Shown one piece after another: positions 8,111-16,129 of a stretch of DNA of 44,056 bases. Both the position numbers and the translations under genes were made by a program. The DNA is from Aquimarina sp. RZ0 (GTDB lineage Bacteria; Bacteroidota; Bacteroidia; Flavobacteriales; Flavobacteriaceae). Location of the stretch: positions 1 through 44,056 of the forward strand of contig NZ_VTZU01000060.1 in NCBI RefSeq assembly GCF_008370685.1. The letters run 5' to 3'. The notes below the pieces were generated by a model. That model was not told the DNA's origin. It was given only the letters and a program-made list of their open reading frames with translations, and ran no database searches. Positions within the stretch are counted from its first letter, which is position 1. The number at the start of each line of letters is the position of its first letter.

Positions 8111-10681
8111 TTAAAACTTAACCCTTACAGAAAAATTGGGTGCTCTACCGAGTGAAAATCTATTCTTTTCCCTAAGCTGAAAAAATGCTTCATCGCTATT
8201 TAATACTGCCCTATATGTTCTATTCAAAATATTTTTTTGATTGTAAACATTCACTAGAGAGAATCCATAGGTTGCACTTACATTTTTAAATATTCTTGCC
8301 GTATAATTAATAGAAAAATCAAGTCTATGATAATCACTTAAACGATCAGCATTAATTTCTCCATAATTTATGCTGATATTATCTGCATTATCTCCTATTA
8401 AACCTAAAGCCCGAGTATAAGGTCGGGCTGTTCTATATTTCCAGGCAAGGGCAACTTTTATATTTTTATAACTATATGAATTAATAAAGGAAAAATAATG
8501 TCTAATATCAAAATTTCCAGAGAATGATTGCCCGTTATTCAGGCTAGGGAATATAAATCTATTTTCTGTCAATGAATAACTTATCAAGCTATAAAAATTA
8601 CGAAATCTTTTTTTTAATAATATATCCAATCCATAAACAGAACGGTCTCCAATCAACAATCGATCGGTTTCTCTATTGAAACCATTCATGAGCGATGATA
8701 GGTTCTCATTTTTTTTATAATACGTTTCGGCATCTATAAACCAATTGTTTTTGCTGTAATTTGCTCCAATACTAATTTGCTTACCTTTTAATATCGAAGT
8801 TTCTGCACCACCTCCATTGCTCCAGACCTGACTTTCTAACCCAAAATTCTCGGTTTTGAACTCTGTAATCTGATTAATGGACTGGTATCGTAGTTCTGTT
8901 GATATATTAAGCCGTATAAGATCATTGATTTTTGTTTCCAGATTAATTTTTGGTTGCGCATACGCTTTAGACAATCTGGGAAAATAATCAGTTCTTAATC
9001 CAATAGTAAGTTTCCATTTTGGAGAGACAAAATAATAATCATTATAAAGCGATATGATGGAACTGTCTGTAAAATTGGATTGAATAGATAAATCATCTTC
9101 AAACTCAAAATCTGATGTATCTGATATATTATAAAATAGATCTATAAAACTGTAGCTTATCCCGTTTACGAATTGATGCGAAGTATTTAAATTATACTGG
9201 GTAAAAAGATCAAAATTAAATTCTGTTATGTAATTTTCCTTAAATATTTCACGCTCAAAAAAATCAACAGTCAGTTCTTTACCATTATACCTGAATGAAT
9301 ATTTTGACATATTGATTTTAAAGTTGGACGTCAGCCTGGAACTCCAATTTTTTTTCCAGGTACCATTTAACCCCAAATTTTCTGTGCGTAACAAATCATC
9401 TGTGCGTTGATCAATTTCTTCTAGTTTTGAAATAAAATTTAAATTATTATTAAAATAGATCGTACTAAATGACAGCGTATTTGTCTCATTTACTTTAGAT
9501 AATACTTTGGTAGTAAAATCGATAAAATAAAAAGTATTATTGGTTTTAGAATTAGAATTATCTATTGCTTCATTAATAACATTATCTGTGATTATTCTTG
9601 TGTTTTGCAAAATATGTTCAGAAAACTTATCAAAGGTCTCCGTTTCCAGAATATCTGCATAGGATCTTCTCAGAGACAAGAAAACTGCTGTTTTTTTAGA
9701 CAATGGTACCTTGGTATACATATCTCCGTACAACATATTTACACCTAGTCCGGTCTCTGTTTTTTTAGGAATTTTAGAATCTGATTTTATATCTATTACA
9801 CCTGATAAATGATTCCCATATTTTGTTGGAGCTCCATTTCTATATATCTCCACTTCCTCTACAACCTGTGAATTTATTGCCGATATCATACCAAAAAAAT
9901 GATCATTTTGATACATTTTAATTCCATCCCATAATATCAGGTTTTGATCAACAGTTCCTCCTCTGATATTTAATCCCGTTGCTGTTTCATCTGGGCTCTG
10001 AATACCTGGTATTAATTGTAAGCTTTGTAATATATCAGAATTCTCAACTCCTGGTAATATCTCGATTTTATCTGGGTTGATTTTTATAGAACCATCCCTG
10101 TTTTTAGAAACCCCATCGGTTAAATAACCTTTAATAATTATTTGATCCAGCGTAACTATAATCTTCTCTAAATAAATATTTTTACAATGGGATTTTTTTA
10201 AATCTTTCACACGAATCTCCTTAGGGATATATCCCAATAATTGCATTTTTATTTTTTTGTCTATAGAAATATCAGAAAGCTCAAAAAAACCAGATGCAGT
10301 GGTATTTATTCCTTTATTAGAATCTATAACGGTAACATATGCATTGGCTATGGGCAATTTTGTTTTTGAATCAAAAAGGTATCCGCAAATTTTTTTGAAC
10401 TGATTTGATTTTCTTCTCAAAACATAACTGTCTTTTTTGATTTCTAAAAAAATCAAAGTCGTTTGTTTTTCAATTACTGAAAGAATTTTTTTTAAATCTT
10501 TTTGTGTAAAATCAATTGTTACTTGCTTATCGGCAACAATTTTAGAATTATATGAAATAAATATGCCATAATCTTTCTGAATAAGATTCAAAACTACGGC
10601 AAGAGGCTGTTCTGATTCTTGCTGTGGAAAAACAAAGGATGAATACGAAAAAAAAACATATAATAAGTAAAATTTTCGCAT
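8111..10681 (-). CDS. TonB-dependent receptor with STN signalling domain (FecA-like)
   Basis: An 856-residue outer-membrane receptor that would import a ligand using TonB energy. Domains in order: signal peptide (about 1-19), secretin/TonB N-terminal (STN) domain (about 25-90), carboxypeptidase-like beta sandwich (about 95-170), TonB plug (about 190-300, with LNIRGGTVDQNLILWDG), then a 22-strand-type barrel ending in FSVRVKF. The STN domain is the part that touches FecR in known systems. The gene starts 6 bases after fecR. No SusD partner is present, so the substrate could be a siderophore, peptide or other small ligand and cannot be read from the sequence. Confidence 0.9.
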   Translation of the reverse strand: MRKFYLLYVFFSYSSFVFPQQESEQPLAVVLNLIQKDYGIFISYNSKIVADKQVTIDFTQKDLKKILSVIEKQTTLIFLEIKKDSYVLRRKSNQFKKICGYLFDSKTKLPIANAYVTVIDSNKGINTTASGFFELSDISIDKKIKMQLLGYIPKEIRVKDLKKSHCKNIYLEKIIVTLDQIIIKGYLTDGVSKNRDGSIKINPDKIEILPGVENSDILQSLQLIPGIQSPDETATGLNIRGGTVDQNLILWDGIKMYQNDHFFGMISAINSQVVEEVEIYRNGAPTKYGNHLSGVIDIKSDSKIPKKTETGLGVNMLYGDMYTKVPLSKKTAVFLSLRRSYADILETETFDKFSEHILQNTRIITDNVINEAIDNSNSKTNNTFYFIDFTTKVLSKVNETNTLSFSTIYFNNNLNFISKLEEIDQRTDDLLRTENLGLNGTWKKNWSSRLTSNFKINMSKYSFRYNGKELTVDFFEREIFKENYITEFNFDLFTQYNLNTSHQFVNGISYSFIDLFYNISDTSDFEFEDDLSIQSNFTDSSIISLYNDYYFVSPKWKLTIGLRTDYFPRLSKAYAQPKINLETKINDLIRLNISTELRYQSINQITEFKTENFGLESQVWSNGGGAETSILKGKQISIGANYSKNNWFIDAETYYKKNENLSSLMNGFNRETDRLLIGDRSVYGLDILLKKRFRNFYSLISYSLTENRFIFPSLNNGQSFSGNFDIRHYFSFINSYSYKNIKVALAWKYRTARPYTRALGLIGDNADNISINYGEINADRLSDYHRLDFSINYTARIFKNVSATYGFSLVNVYNQKNILNRTYRAVLNSDEAFFQLREKNRFSLGRAPNFSVRVKF

Positions 10682-10687
10682 TCAGAA

Positions 10688-11575
10688 TTATTTGATAATA
10701 ATAGTTTTATCTTTAATATGGTAGTCTATTTCCATCGCGGTAAATAATATTTTGACAGCTTCTTCTAAATTAGCATTAGAAAAACTACCAGAAAATCGTT
10801 CATTCTTGTATTTATCTTCGTTTTCAATTTGTATTTGAAATTGATTTTTTAATGCTAAAAGTACTTTTAGGAAAGGAGTTTCTTCAAAAGACATAACTCC
10901 AGATGTCCAAAATGCGTTTTGAGTATTAAAATCCCAGGTTTTACTGGTATCTGCAATGGTTCTGACGGCATTTCCTTTTGTCAGCATTACATTTTTATCA
11001 TTAGTATTGGTGACATTTACTTTTCCGGAATAACATTTTACTTCAAAAAAATCGGTACTGCTATTTACATTAAACTGTGTTCCTATAACCGTTACACTTC
11101 CTTCTGGAGTATTGACTATAAAGGTAGATCCCTTAGTTACTTTAAAATATGCTTCGCCTTGTAAATGCAATCTTCTTTGCTTCTCCCAATTGGCATCAAC
11201 TGTCAATGAAGAATTAGCATTCAGCAACGCTTCTGAACCATCTGGCAATGCAACAACTAACTGCTCCCCGTAACTTGTGGTGTACGTAGGGTCTTGTGTT
11301 TTATAAAAATAAAACAACCCAAATAATACCAAAATTGCAGCAGCATATGCGTACGAATACCTTAATTTTCTTACTTTTTCTTTTTTAAATGTTTTTTCTT
11401 CTATCTTAAAAAATAGATCATCTTCTTTGTACTCTGGGGTATCAAGATCATTTGTGATATCAATGATTTCACAATATTCCCGATACTGATCTGAGTTTTC
11501 GAATTCTGTTTTTTCTTCTTCAGTAAGTTCATTGGCTATCCACCTAGCTAAAAATCTGTCATCAATATTTTTCAT
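10688..11575 (-). CDS. FecR-family anti-sigma factor
   Basis: A 295-residue membrane protein that holds the FecI-like sigma factor and senses the receptor. It has a cytoplasmic N-terminus with the family's ARWIANELTEEE motif (residues 10-21), one transmembrane helix at about 75-92 and the periplasmic FecR beta domain (about 100-200, with QLVVALPDGSEALLNANSSL). The C-terminal DUF4974-type domain (about 225-295) includes the end VKILFTAMEIDYHI. The gene lies between the sigma factor and the receptor, with 100 bases to the sigma gene containing the CATAGGG box. Confidence 0.93.
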   Translation of the reverse strand: MKNIDDRFLARWIANELTEEEKTEFENSDQYREYCEIIDITNDLDTPEYKEDDLFFKIEEKTFKKEKVRKLRYSYAYAAAILVLFGLFYFYKTQDPTYTTSYGEQLVVALPDGSEALLNANSSLTVDANWEKQRRLHLQGEAYFKVTKGSTFIVNTPEGSVTVIGTQFNVNSSTDFFEVKCYSGKVNVTNTNDKNVMLTKGNAVRTIADTSKTWDFNTQNAFWTSGVMSFEETPFLKVLLALKNQFQIQIENEDKYKNERFSGSFSNANLEEAVKILFTAMEIDYHIKDKTIIIK

Positions 11576-11592
11576 TTTTTTAAACAGTCCTA

Positions 11593-11634
11593 TAATTTAC
11601 AAACAACTAAATTTTCAAAAACCCTATGTTTTTT
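11593..11634 (-). promoter_or_regulatory. Putative ECF promoter of fecR-tonB (CATAGGG box)
   Basis: On the minus strand AAAAAACATAGGGTTTTT is followed, 17 bases after GGG, by GTTTGTAAATTA, 18 bases before the fecR start. Box and spacing match 7781-7820. It lies in the sigma-fecR gap, where an ECF sigma factor would be expected to act. Confidence 0.55.
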
Positions 11635-11675
11635 CTGGATATTTTTGGATAAATTATAATTTCAAAAATTAAAGA

Positions 11676-12200
11676 TTAAATTTTCCCTATTTTTTCTCTT
11701 ATCACTACCAGAGCATTATGCATTCTTTTTTCTACTGTTTTAAGAGAAATATCTAATAGTATGGCGATTTCCCTATACTTTATCTTATCAATTCTATTCA
11801 ATAAAAATACTTCTCTTTCTTTTTCGGGAAGGTCAGCGATAACTTTTTTTACTTTTTGATAAAATTCTTGTTGTTCTAGCACAAAATCAGGACTCACTAT
11901 ATCTGTATTATTTTTTTTGCTTGTGTTTTTATAATGCAAAACAACTTTCTGATGCTTTACACTATTTAAAAATATATTTTTGGCAACACTTTTCAAGAAA
12001 AAAAGAGCATTGTCATAATCTACTTTTTTACAATTTTCCCATAACTTGATAAAAGATTCCTGGACTATATCTTCAGCAAGATTTATATCACCACATTTAT
12101 AATATATATAATTTCGCAAAACTTTAGAGTGTGCTTTAAAAATCAATTCAAAATTCTCTTTTTTGCAAACTGACCTATCTTTTTTTTCATTAAACATCAT
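11676..12200 (-). CDS. FecI-like ECF sigma factor
   Basis: A 174-residue sigma factor of the FecI type. Region 2 (about 20-85) contains NLAEDIVQESFIKLWENCKK, and region 4 (about 115-170) contains the helix-turn-helix KYREIAILLDISLKTVEKR. The two adjacent ATG codons at the start are equivalent choices. It is first of the minus-strand set sigma, FecR, TonB receptor, the standard cell-surface signalling arrangement. The signal would pass from the receptor's STN domain through FecR to this factor. A variant CCCTATTTTTTT box upstream suggests autoregulation. Confidence 0.93.
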   Translation of the reverse strand: MMFNEKKDRSVCKKENFELIFKAHSKVLRNYIYYKCGDINLAEDIVQESFIKLWENCKKVDYDNALFFLKSVAKNIFLNSVKHQKVVLHYKNTSKKNNTDIVSPDFVLEQQEFYQKVKKVIADLPEKEREVFLLNRIDKIKYREIAILLDISLKTVEKRMHNALVVIREKIGKI

Positions 12201-12280
12201 TTGATAGAAGTTTCAAAAACAAACAAAATGCATTCATAACCAATTAATTAGCATTATTTTTTAAAAAATCGCTAAACTTT

Positions 12281-12296
12281 TTTACCCTATTTTTTT
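12281..12296 (-). promoter_or_regulatory. Variant CATAGGG-type box upstream of the FecI-like sigma gene
   Basis: The plus strand reads TTTACCCTATTTTTTT, that is AAAAAAATAGGGTAAA towards the sigma gene, 81 bases before its start. It lacks one base relative to the fecR and lipoprotein boxes, and the downstream GTxT element is not evident, so it is the weakest of the three. Confidence 0.35.
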
Positions 12297-12355
12297 AAGT
12301 TTAAAAACCTTGTTTTCATACTTATATCACAATTTACAGACCGTATTGGAATTAT

Positions 12356-12383
12356 TTGATAGTTACAAATTCTTATATCTTTG
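12356..12383 (+). promoter_or_regulatory. Orphan flavobacterial promoter pointing into the gene-poor region
   Basis: TTG (12356-12358), 17 bases, then TATCTTTG (12376-12383): a consensus -33/-7 pair on the plus strand. No open frame follows for more than 1 kb. It could be the promoter of a lost gene or of an unrecognised RNA. The stretch 12384-13006 is AT-rich with stops in every frame. Confidence 0.45.
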
Positions 12384-13006
12384 TAACTAGCGCGGTTTCT
12401 ATATCCTTACTCAGAATATATCATCAAAAAAATATTCTAATGTCTCCAAATGATTTTTCTAGGTAGTACACTATCTACCTTGGCATACACAAAACTTGAA
12501 TAGCGTAGGCAAAGAACTAATAGAAATCATTTTGCCAGGAAAACTCAGCTATCATTAATAATACAGCAAACTGTTTATGATTCATTACAAAAAGTAATCA
12601 CCATCTACATAAAGGTTTTTTTTAATATATTATTGTGCGTGAAGTGGGTAAATAATAAAACAAGTGAGCAAAATTACAGAGTTGTTAGTCTGAGTTGTAA
12701 AGTGCATATAAAAGTATTTGATCATAGTTTGGGAGTACTATTATTTTAATTTTGAAATAGCGTCATTCGTTTATATTCTATCGTTTATAAAATTTTGATT
12801 TACTCTACATTAACAACATATAGCATCTAGTCAAGTTTTTCTTCCATTTACAGCTTCTGATTATAAGAAGAGATTTATATTACTCTTTCATGTATTAATT
12901 CGAGGATAATACGATTTGTGAATAAGTATTTCGTGTAAATAGGTTGGATTATTTTTTGCTAGTCAAAGGCAGGGCAGCACAATCGTAATGAGCCAGTTGA
13001 AGTGAT

Positions 13007-13124
13007 GGAAAAAAAATAGTAAACTACCTCGGGGCAAGCCCACTAGGCGTTTATTAGAAAAAAATCATTTCGATTTCGAGGCAAGCCTCGGAGCATTTAA
13101 ATCTCGATTATCGAGTAAAGCAAG
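13007..13124 (+). repeat. Interspersed repeat, copy B
   Basis: About 118 bases related to 7990-8100, same orientation. Copy B has lost part of the CCTCGTGG hairpin (reads CCTCGGGG / CCCACTAGG) but keeps a second one, CGAGGC / GCCTCG. The two copies bracket the sigma-FecR-receptor cluster. Confidence 0.75.
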
Positions 13125-13361
13125 TGTTCCAAATTGAAATGTATGCTCAAAGAGTTGTACTACGTGATAAAATTTTTCTTTCATCATTAATAGTGATAAT
13201 ACAAATAGGAGAATAGCTCCTATGAGTTGGATAAAATACCATTTTTCTCCTTTTTTATATAAAAGCAATAAACCCAGTAAAATCAGTGCGCTCATTTTTG
13301 AAAGTGCTATTTTCAAGACTAAAACTATTAAAATCAAGAAAATAAGTAGGGGGGAACCCAA
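13065..13361 (-). CDS. Doubtful small hydrophobic protein
   Basis: A 98-codon frame with a TTG start (an ATG lies at codon 23). The first 60 residues form two hydrophobic segments (about 1-34 and 42-58), followed by a polar tail whose last ~20 residues are read from repeat copy B. It could be a small membrane protein that has acquired a new end, or chance coding in AT-rich DNA. A foldback element lies only 35 bases upstream. No function is suggested. Confidence 0.22.
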   Translation of the reverse strand: MGSPLLIFLILIVLVLKIALSKMSALILLGLLLLYKKGEKWYFIQLIGAILLFVLSLLMMKEKFYHVVQLFEHTFQFGTLALLDNRDLNAPRLASKSK

Positions 13362-13396
13362 AGAAACTGTTTATATATATAATAGAGAGAGATTTT

Positions 13397-13558
13397 ATAC
13401 GATTTATAACTAAAAATTTCGCATATTCATCGTTTCTTTTTCCTTTCTACTTCGTTTAAAAAATAAACCGTAGCTATAGCTATGCTTGATTTTTTTGCCT
13501 TGCATAAAGAAAAAATAATTCAATGAATTTATACGAATTTTTTAATCACAAATCGTAT
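13397..13558 (-). mobile_element. Foldback MITE, family 1, copy 1
   Basis: A 162-bp non-coding element bounded by ATACGATTT and AAATCGTAT. Its reverse complement differs from 41177-41338 at one base of 162. Almost the whole length is an imperfect inverted repeat that would fold into one long hairpin, with the apex ACCGTAGCTATAGCTATGCT at the centre. It carries no frame long enough for a protein, so movement would need a transposase supplied in trans. Confidence 0.85.
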
Positions 13559-13621
13559 TAATTGTTGGTTTTTTATTATAGTTGTTGTTTAAGTGCACGT
13601 AAATAACCGTTTTTAATGCTA

Positions 13622-13778
13622 AGAGTATGTTTAAAAACCCTTCTGCCTGCTGGTCATTACTTTGACAACCTTGACTTTACTTCAAATAAACAACATATCT
13701 CGATATGTCGTCGATTTGAAGTGTCGTCAGAACACCAAACTACTGACAATCAGTTTGCATTGTTTTTAAACATGCTCT
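13622..13778. mobile_element. Foldback element, family 3
   Basis: A 157-bp imperfect palindrome. AGAGTATGTTTAAAAAC (13622-13638) faces GTTTTTAAACATGCTCT (13762-13778). Near the centre ACTTCAAAT and ATTTGAAGT flank the apex ACATATCTCGATATGT. Its ends differ from family 1. It lies 53 bases before the lipoprotein gene at 13832, so it could affect that gene's transcription. Confidence 0.65.
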
Positions 13779-13831
13779 AAACAAAATTTAAAATCTTCGA
13801 TTTAACTTTTATTTAACTTAAAATCACGAAC

Positions 13832-14533
13832 ATGTCAAAATTTAAATTTATTATTATTATGTTAGCAGTTATGGTAACATCTTGTGAAAAGGAAAATATT
13901 ACTGACACTCTCAGCAATAGTGAAATTCAATCCGTTGATCCTAACAGTTTAAATTCTGAGGTCGATTTTACCACACTTATATATAAGGACAAGAAATTTA
14001 CTAGAGAGGAAGTCGCAAATAACCAAGTTCTACAGGAAAAGGTTGAGAACGCTGAATTTTATTTTCAGAATCATATTGAGTATCCTGATTTTATGGAGAA
14101 AGAGTTTTACCTCTATGATAGTAAAGAAAAATACAATATACATCAGAAAGTGTTGGATGAGCAGTTTGCATTAGAAGATAAAATTGCAATGGAAGAAGAA
14201 TCTCAAGATGACGCTAAAAGAAGAAGAAAGAACCGTGTAGCTATTGAATTATTTGGAACTGAAAATTTTAGACAAAAAGTTTTCCGAATAGTATTGCGTT
14301 TTGGATTTAGAGACATTCAACCACGTGAAATTAATATTCCAGGAAGAGCTAATTTTAATGTCGAATCCATTAGAATTAGATCAAGACATTTAGCTTCTTG
14401 TACATTACGAATTGGAAGTGGGAATGTAATTATAGCTAATTCTAATTTTAATAGAATAAATAATCATATAGTAAGACCTGTTGCTAGGAATGCAAACAGA
14501 GGTTCGATGAAAGTTAATAACCATTGGTTCTAG
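13832..14533 (+). CDS. Lipoprotein of unknown function
   Basis: A 233-residue protein with a lipoprotein signal peptide (lipobox VMVTSC, Cys18). Residues 20-60 are a low-complexity linker and about 60-125 are acidic and probably helical. A basic RRRKNR junction at about 130 follows, then a beta-rich, Arg/Asn-rich C-terminal domain (about 135-233) ending NNHWF. I do not recognise the family. It is alone between foldback elements and the transposase remnant, and has its own terminator at 14663. As a single gene in repeat-rich DNA it looks accessory. Confidence 0.7.
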   Translation: MSKFKFIIIMLAVMVTSCEKENITDTLSNSEIQSVDPNSLNSEVDFTTLIYKDKKFTREEVANNQVLQEKVENAEFYFQNHIEYPDFMEKEFYLYDSKEKYNIHQKVLDEQFALEDKIAMEEESQDDAKRRRKNRVAIELFGTENFRQKVFRIVLRFGFRDIQPREINIPGRANFNVESIRIRSRHLASCTLRIGSGNVIIANSNFNRINNHIVRPVARNANRGSMKVNNHWF

Positions 14534-14662
14534 GCTAATGAAGTAATTCTTTTATCTAATAAAATAACTGAGTTCGATTTGAAAAATATCTATTTGGTTA
14601 GCCCTTATCATTTCATCGGCTTGTTTTAGAATAGATTTTTTTTGTCCGATCACTCTTAAATT

Positions 14663-14697
14663 ATAGCCTAATAGATTTCATTAGGCTATTTTTTTTG
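14663..14697 (+). terminator. Rho-independent terminator of the lipoprotein gene
   Basis: ATAGCCTAAT (14663-14672) pairs with ATTAGGCTAT (14680-14689) and runs into a T tract, 130 bases after the stop at 14533. The region 14698-14880 beyond it holds no supported gene. Confidence 0.8.
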
Positions 14698-14881
14698 GAT
14701 TTTTGGTATGTAATAATTCACTTTGTGTAATACCCTTTGCAAAATAATTTTTCGAATATTTACGTATGTGTAAGCATTTATCAGTTGAAGTCTCAGAGTC
14801 TTCTCCGCAACTCCGTTCCTTGATTCGTAAGGAATCAAATTCCAAAAATATTTTACGATTACATACAGTACAGTCATTACT

Positions 14882-15330
14882 TCATATAAAGAAAAGACTT
14901 TCAAAACACAATCAGATTTAGCGAGTCATTTAGGTTATAATGTTTGTAGCATAGAATTGTGGTTAAAAGTTTATAAAAACGAAGGGATTGAAACCGTGTT
15001 ATACGATTTACGGGTGAGAATTTCGTAAAAATAATGGCAAGGATTTTTCGCTAGATTGATGAATCAAATTAAAGAATAGCCATAGCTATTGTTTCATTTT
15101 ATGAAGAAAATATAGTAGAAAAAGAATGTCATTAGATGCGAAATTTTTAGTTATAAATCGTATGATAGCTTTGGAGGGTTTGAGAGTTATGTTAATGCTC
15201 CAGCATGGGTTAAAGAAAATTATTGGTATTAGAAGACTGGTTAAAAGAGTTTGTGGAAAATATGAGTCAAGAAATTATAAAATCTATTATAGGAAATAAA
15301 CATTATTTGGATGCATTTTATTCGAAATAA
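14882..15330 (+). pseudogene. Decayed IS630-like transposase, split by a foldback element
   Basis: Three fragments in order. 14882-15000 encodes a helix-turn-helix N-terminal piece (TFKTQSDLASHLGYN, then IELWLKVYKNEGIETVL). 15164-15229 encodes DSFGGFESYVNAPAWVKENY. 15232-15327 encodes a C-terminal end with WLKEFVENMSQEIIKS and GNKHYLDAFYSK. These resemble the start, middle and end of the helix-turn-helix/DDE transposases of IS630 type; the catalytic core is deleted. A 163-bp foldback element sits between fragments one and two. CCGTAAATCGTAT at 15335-15347 looks like the element's right end. Family placement is from memory of such proteins and is moderately secure. Confidence 0.7.
15001..15163 (+). 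mobile_element. Foldback MITE, family 1, diverged copy 3, inside the transposase remnant
   Basis: It has the same architecture as the 162-bp copies: ATACGATTT at the left, GCGAAATTTTTAGTTATAA then ATCGTAT at the right, and a central AATAGCCATAGCTATTG apex. The right 30 bases are nearly identical to copies 1 and 2; the interior has diverged. Its left end ATACGATTTACGG is the exact reverse complement of 15335-15347, the presumed right end of the transposon remnant, which links the MITE family to that transposase. Confidence 0.75.
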
Positions 15331-15334
15331 AAAT

Positions 15335-15347
15335 CCGTAAATCGTAT
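15335..15347 (-). repeat. Terminal inverted repeat of the transposon remnant
   Basis: CCGTAAATCGTAT lies 5 bases after the transposase C-terminal stop codon and is the reverse complement of the first 13 bases of the foldback element at 15001. Confidence 0.6.
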
Positions 15348-15466
15348 CATTAGTATTAGTGTATCTAATGTTTCGGGATCAAAGGTGGAAACTATTTCAG
15401 AAAATATCAAATAGTGTTCAAGATGATAAGTAAAAATATAAGTCTTTCCAAAACAAAATAAAACAC

Positions 15467-15474
15467 TATTTTTG
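15467..15474 (+). promoter_or_regulatory. Probable -7 box of lspA
   Basis: TATTTTTG matches TAnnTTTG 39 bases before the lspA start. No clear -33 TTG is seen. It indicates that lspA has its own promoter here rather than reading through from ileS-dksA. Confidence 0.45.
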
Positions 15475-15512
15475 TGCGTCAGAAAATATACTAAAATTTG
15501 TAAATATTACTT

Positions 15513-16118
15513 ATGTCTCTTAAGAAATCTATTTTAATAATAATCTTAGTACTACTGATAGACCAGATTTCTAAAATTTATATCAAAACTCATTTTTCAC
15601 TTCATGATGAAGTTCCGGTATTTGGTTGGTTTCGTATTATTTTTGTAGAAAACAAGGGAATGGCTTGGGGGTTTGAGCTTCCTGGCAACTATGGCAAGCT
15701 CATTCTTACTTTGTTTAGACTGATTGCTATTACAGGTATTGGGTATTGGTTATATGATTCAGTTCGTAAAAATAGTGCGGCTATACTAACATTTTGTATC
15801 GCTTTGATTTTTGCCGGAGCATTTGGTAATATTATAGATTCCTTATTATATGGAATCTTATTTAGTGCGAGTACCGTTACACAAATTGCAGAATTCTTGC
15901 CAGAAGGTGGAGGTTATGAGACCATATTTTATGGCAAAGTAGTAGATATGATTCAATTTACATTCTATGATGACATTCTGCCAGAATGGATTCCTTTCTG
16001 GGGTGGAAAACATTTTTCTTTCTTTGATCCCGTATTCAACATTGCAGATTCTGCCATTAGTATTGGAGTATTCTTGCTGTTAGTTTTTAATAAAAAAGCA
16101 TTCCCAAAAAATAAATAA
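15513..16118 (+). CDS. lspA: Prolipoprotein signal peptidase II
   Basis: An inner-membrane aspartic protease that removes signal peptides from prolipoproteins. The 201-residue protein has four hydrophobic segments and the family motifs: DQISK near residue 13, the N-G-M-A-W-G region at about 46-52, GNIIDS, GKVVDM and the final FNIADSAISIG. The Asp residues of VVDM and NIADS are the expected catalytic pair. An insertion of about 30 residues between GNIIDS and VVDM is usual in Bacteroidota members. The many lipoproteins in this window would be its substrates. It faces a minus-strand operon with only 11 bases between stops. Confidence 0.95.
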   Translation: MSLKKSILIIILVLLIDQISKIYIKTHFSLHDEVPVFGWFRIIFVENKGMAWGFELPGNYGKLILTLFRLIAITGIGYWLYDSVRKNSAAILTFCIALIFAGAFGNIIDSLLYGILFSASTVTQIAEFLPEGGGYETIFYGKVVDMIQFTFYDDILPEWIPFWGGKHFSFFDPVFNIADSAISIGVFLLLVFNKKAFPKNK

Positions 16119-16129
16119 GATGTTTTCTA

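Noticed and set aside
12490..12556. Possible ISAon1-type transposase N-terminal scrap (GKELIEIILPGKL)
   Set aside because: Only about 13 residues look familiar and stops flank them. Too short to call a remnant.
14686..14904. 72-codon minus-strand frame with a basic product
   Set aside because: It runs through the lipoprotein gene's terminator hairpin and into the transposase fragment on the other strand. No family pattern, so treated as chance.
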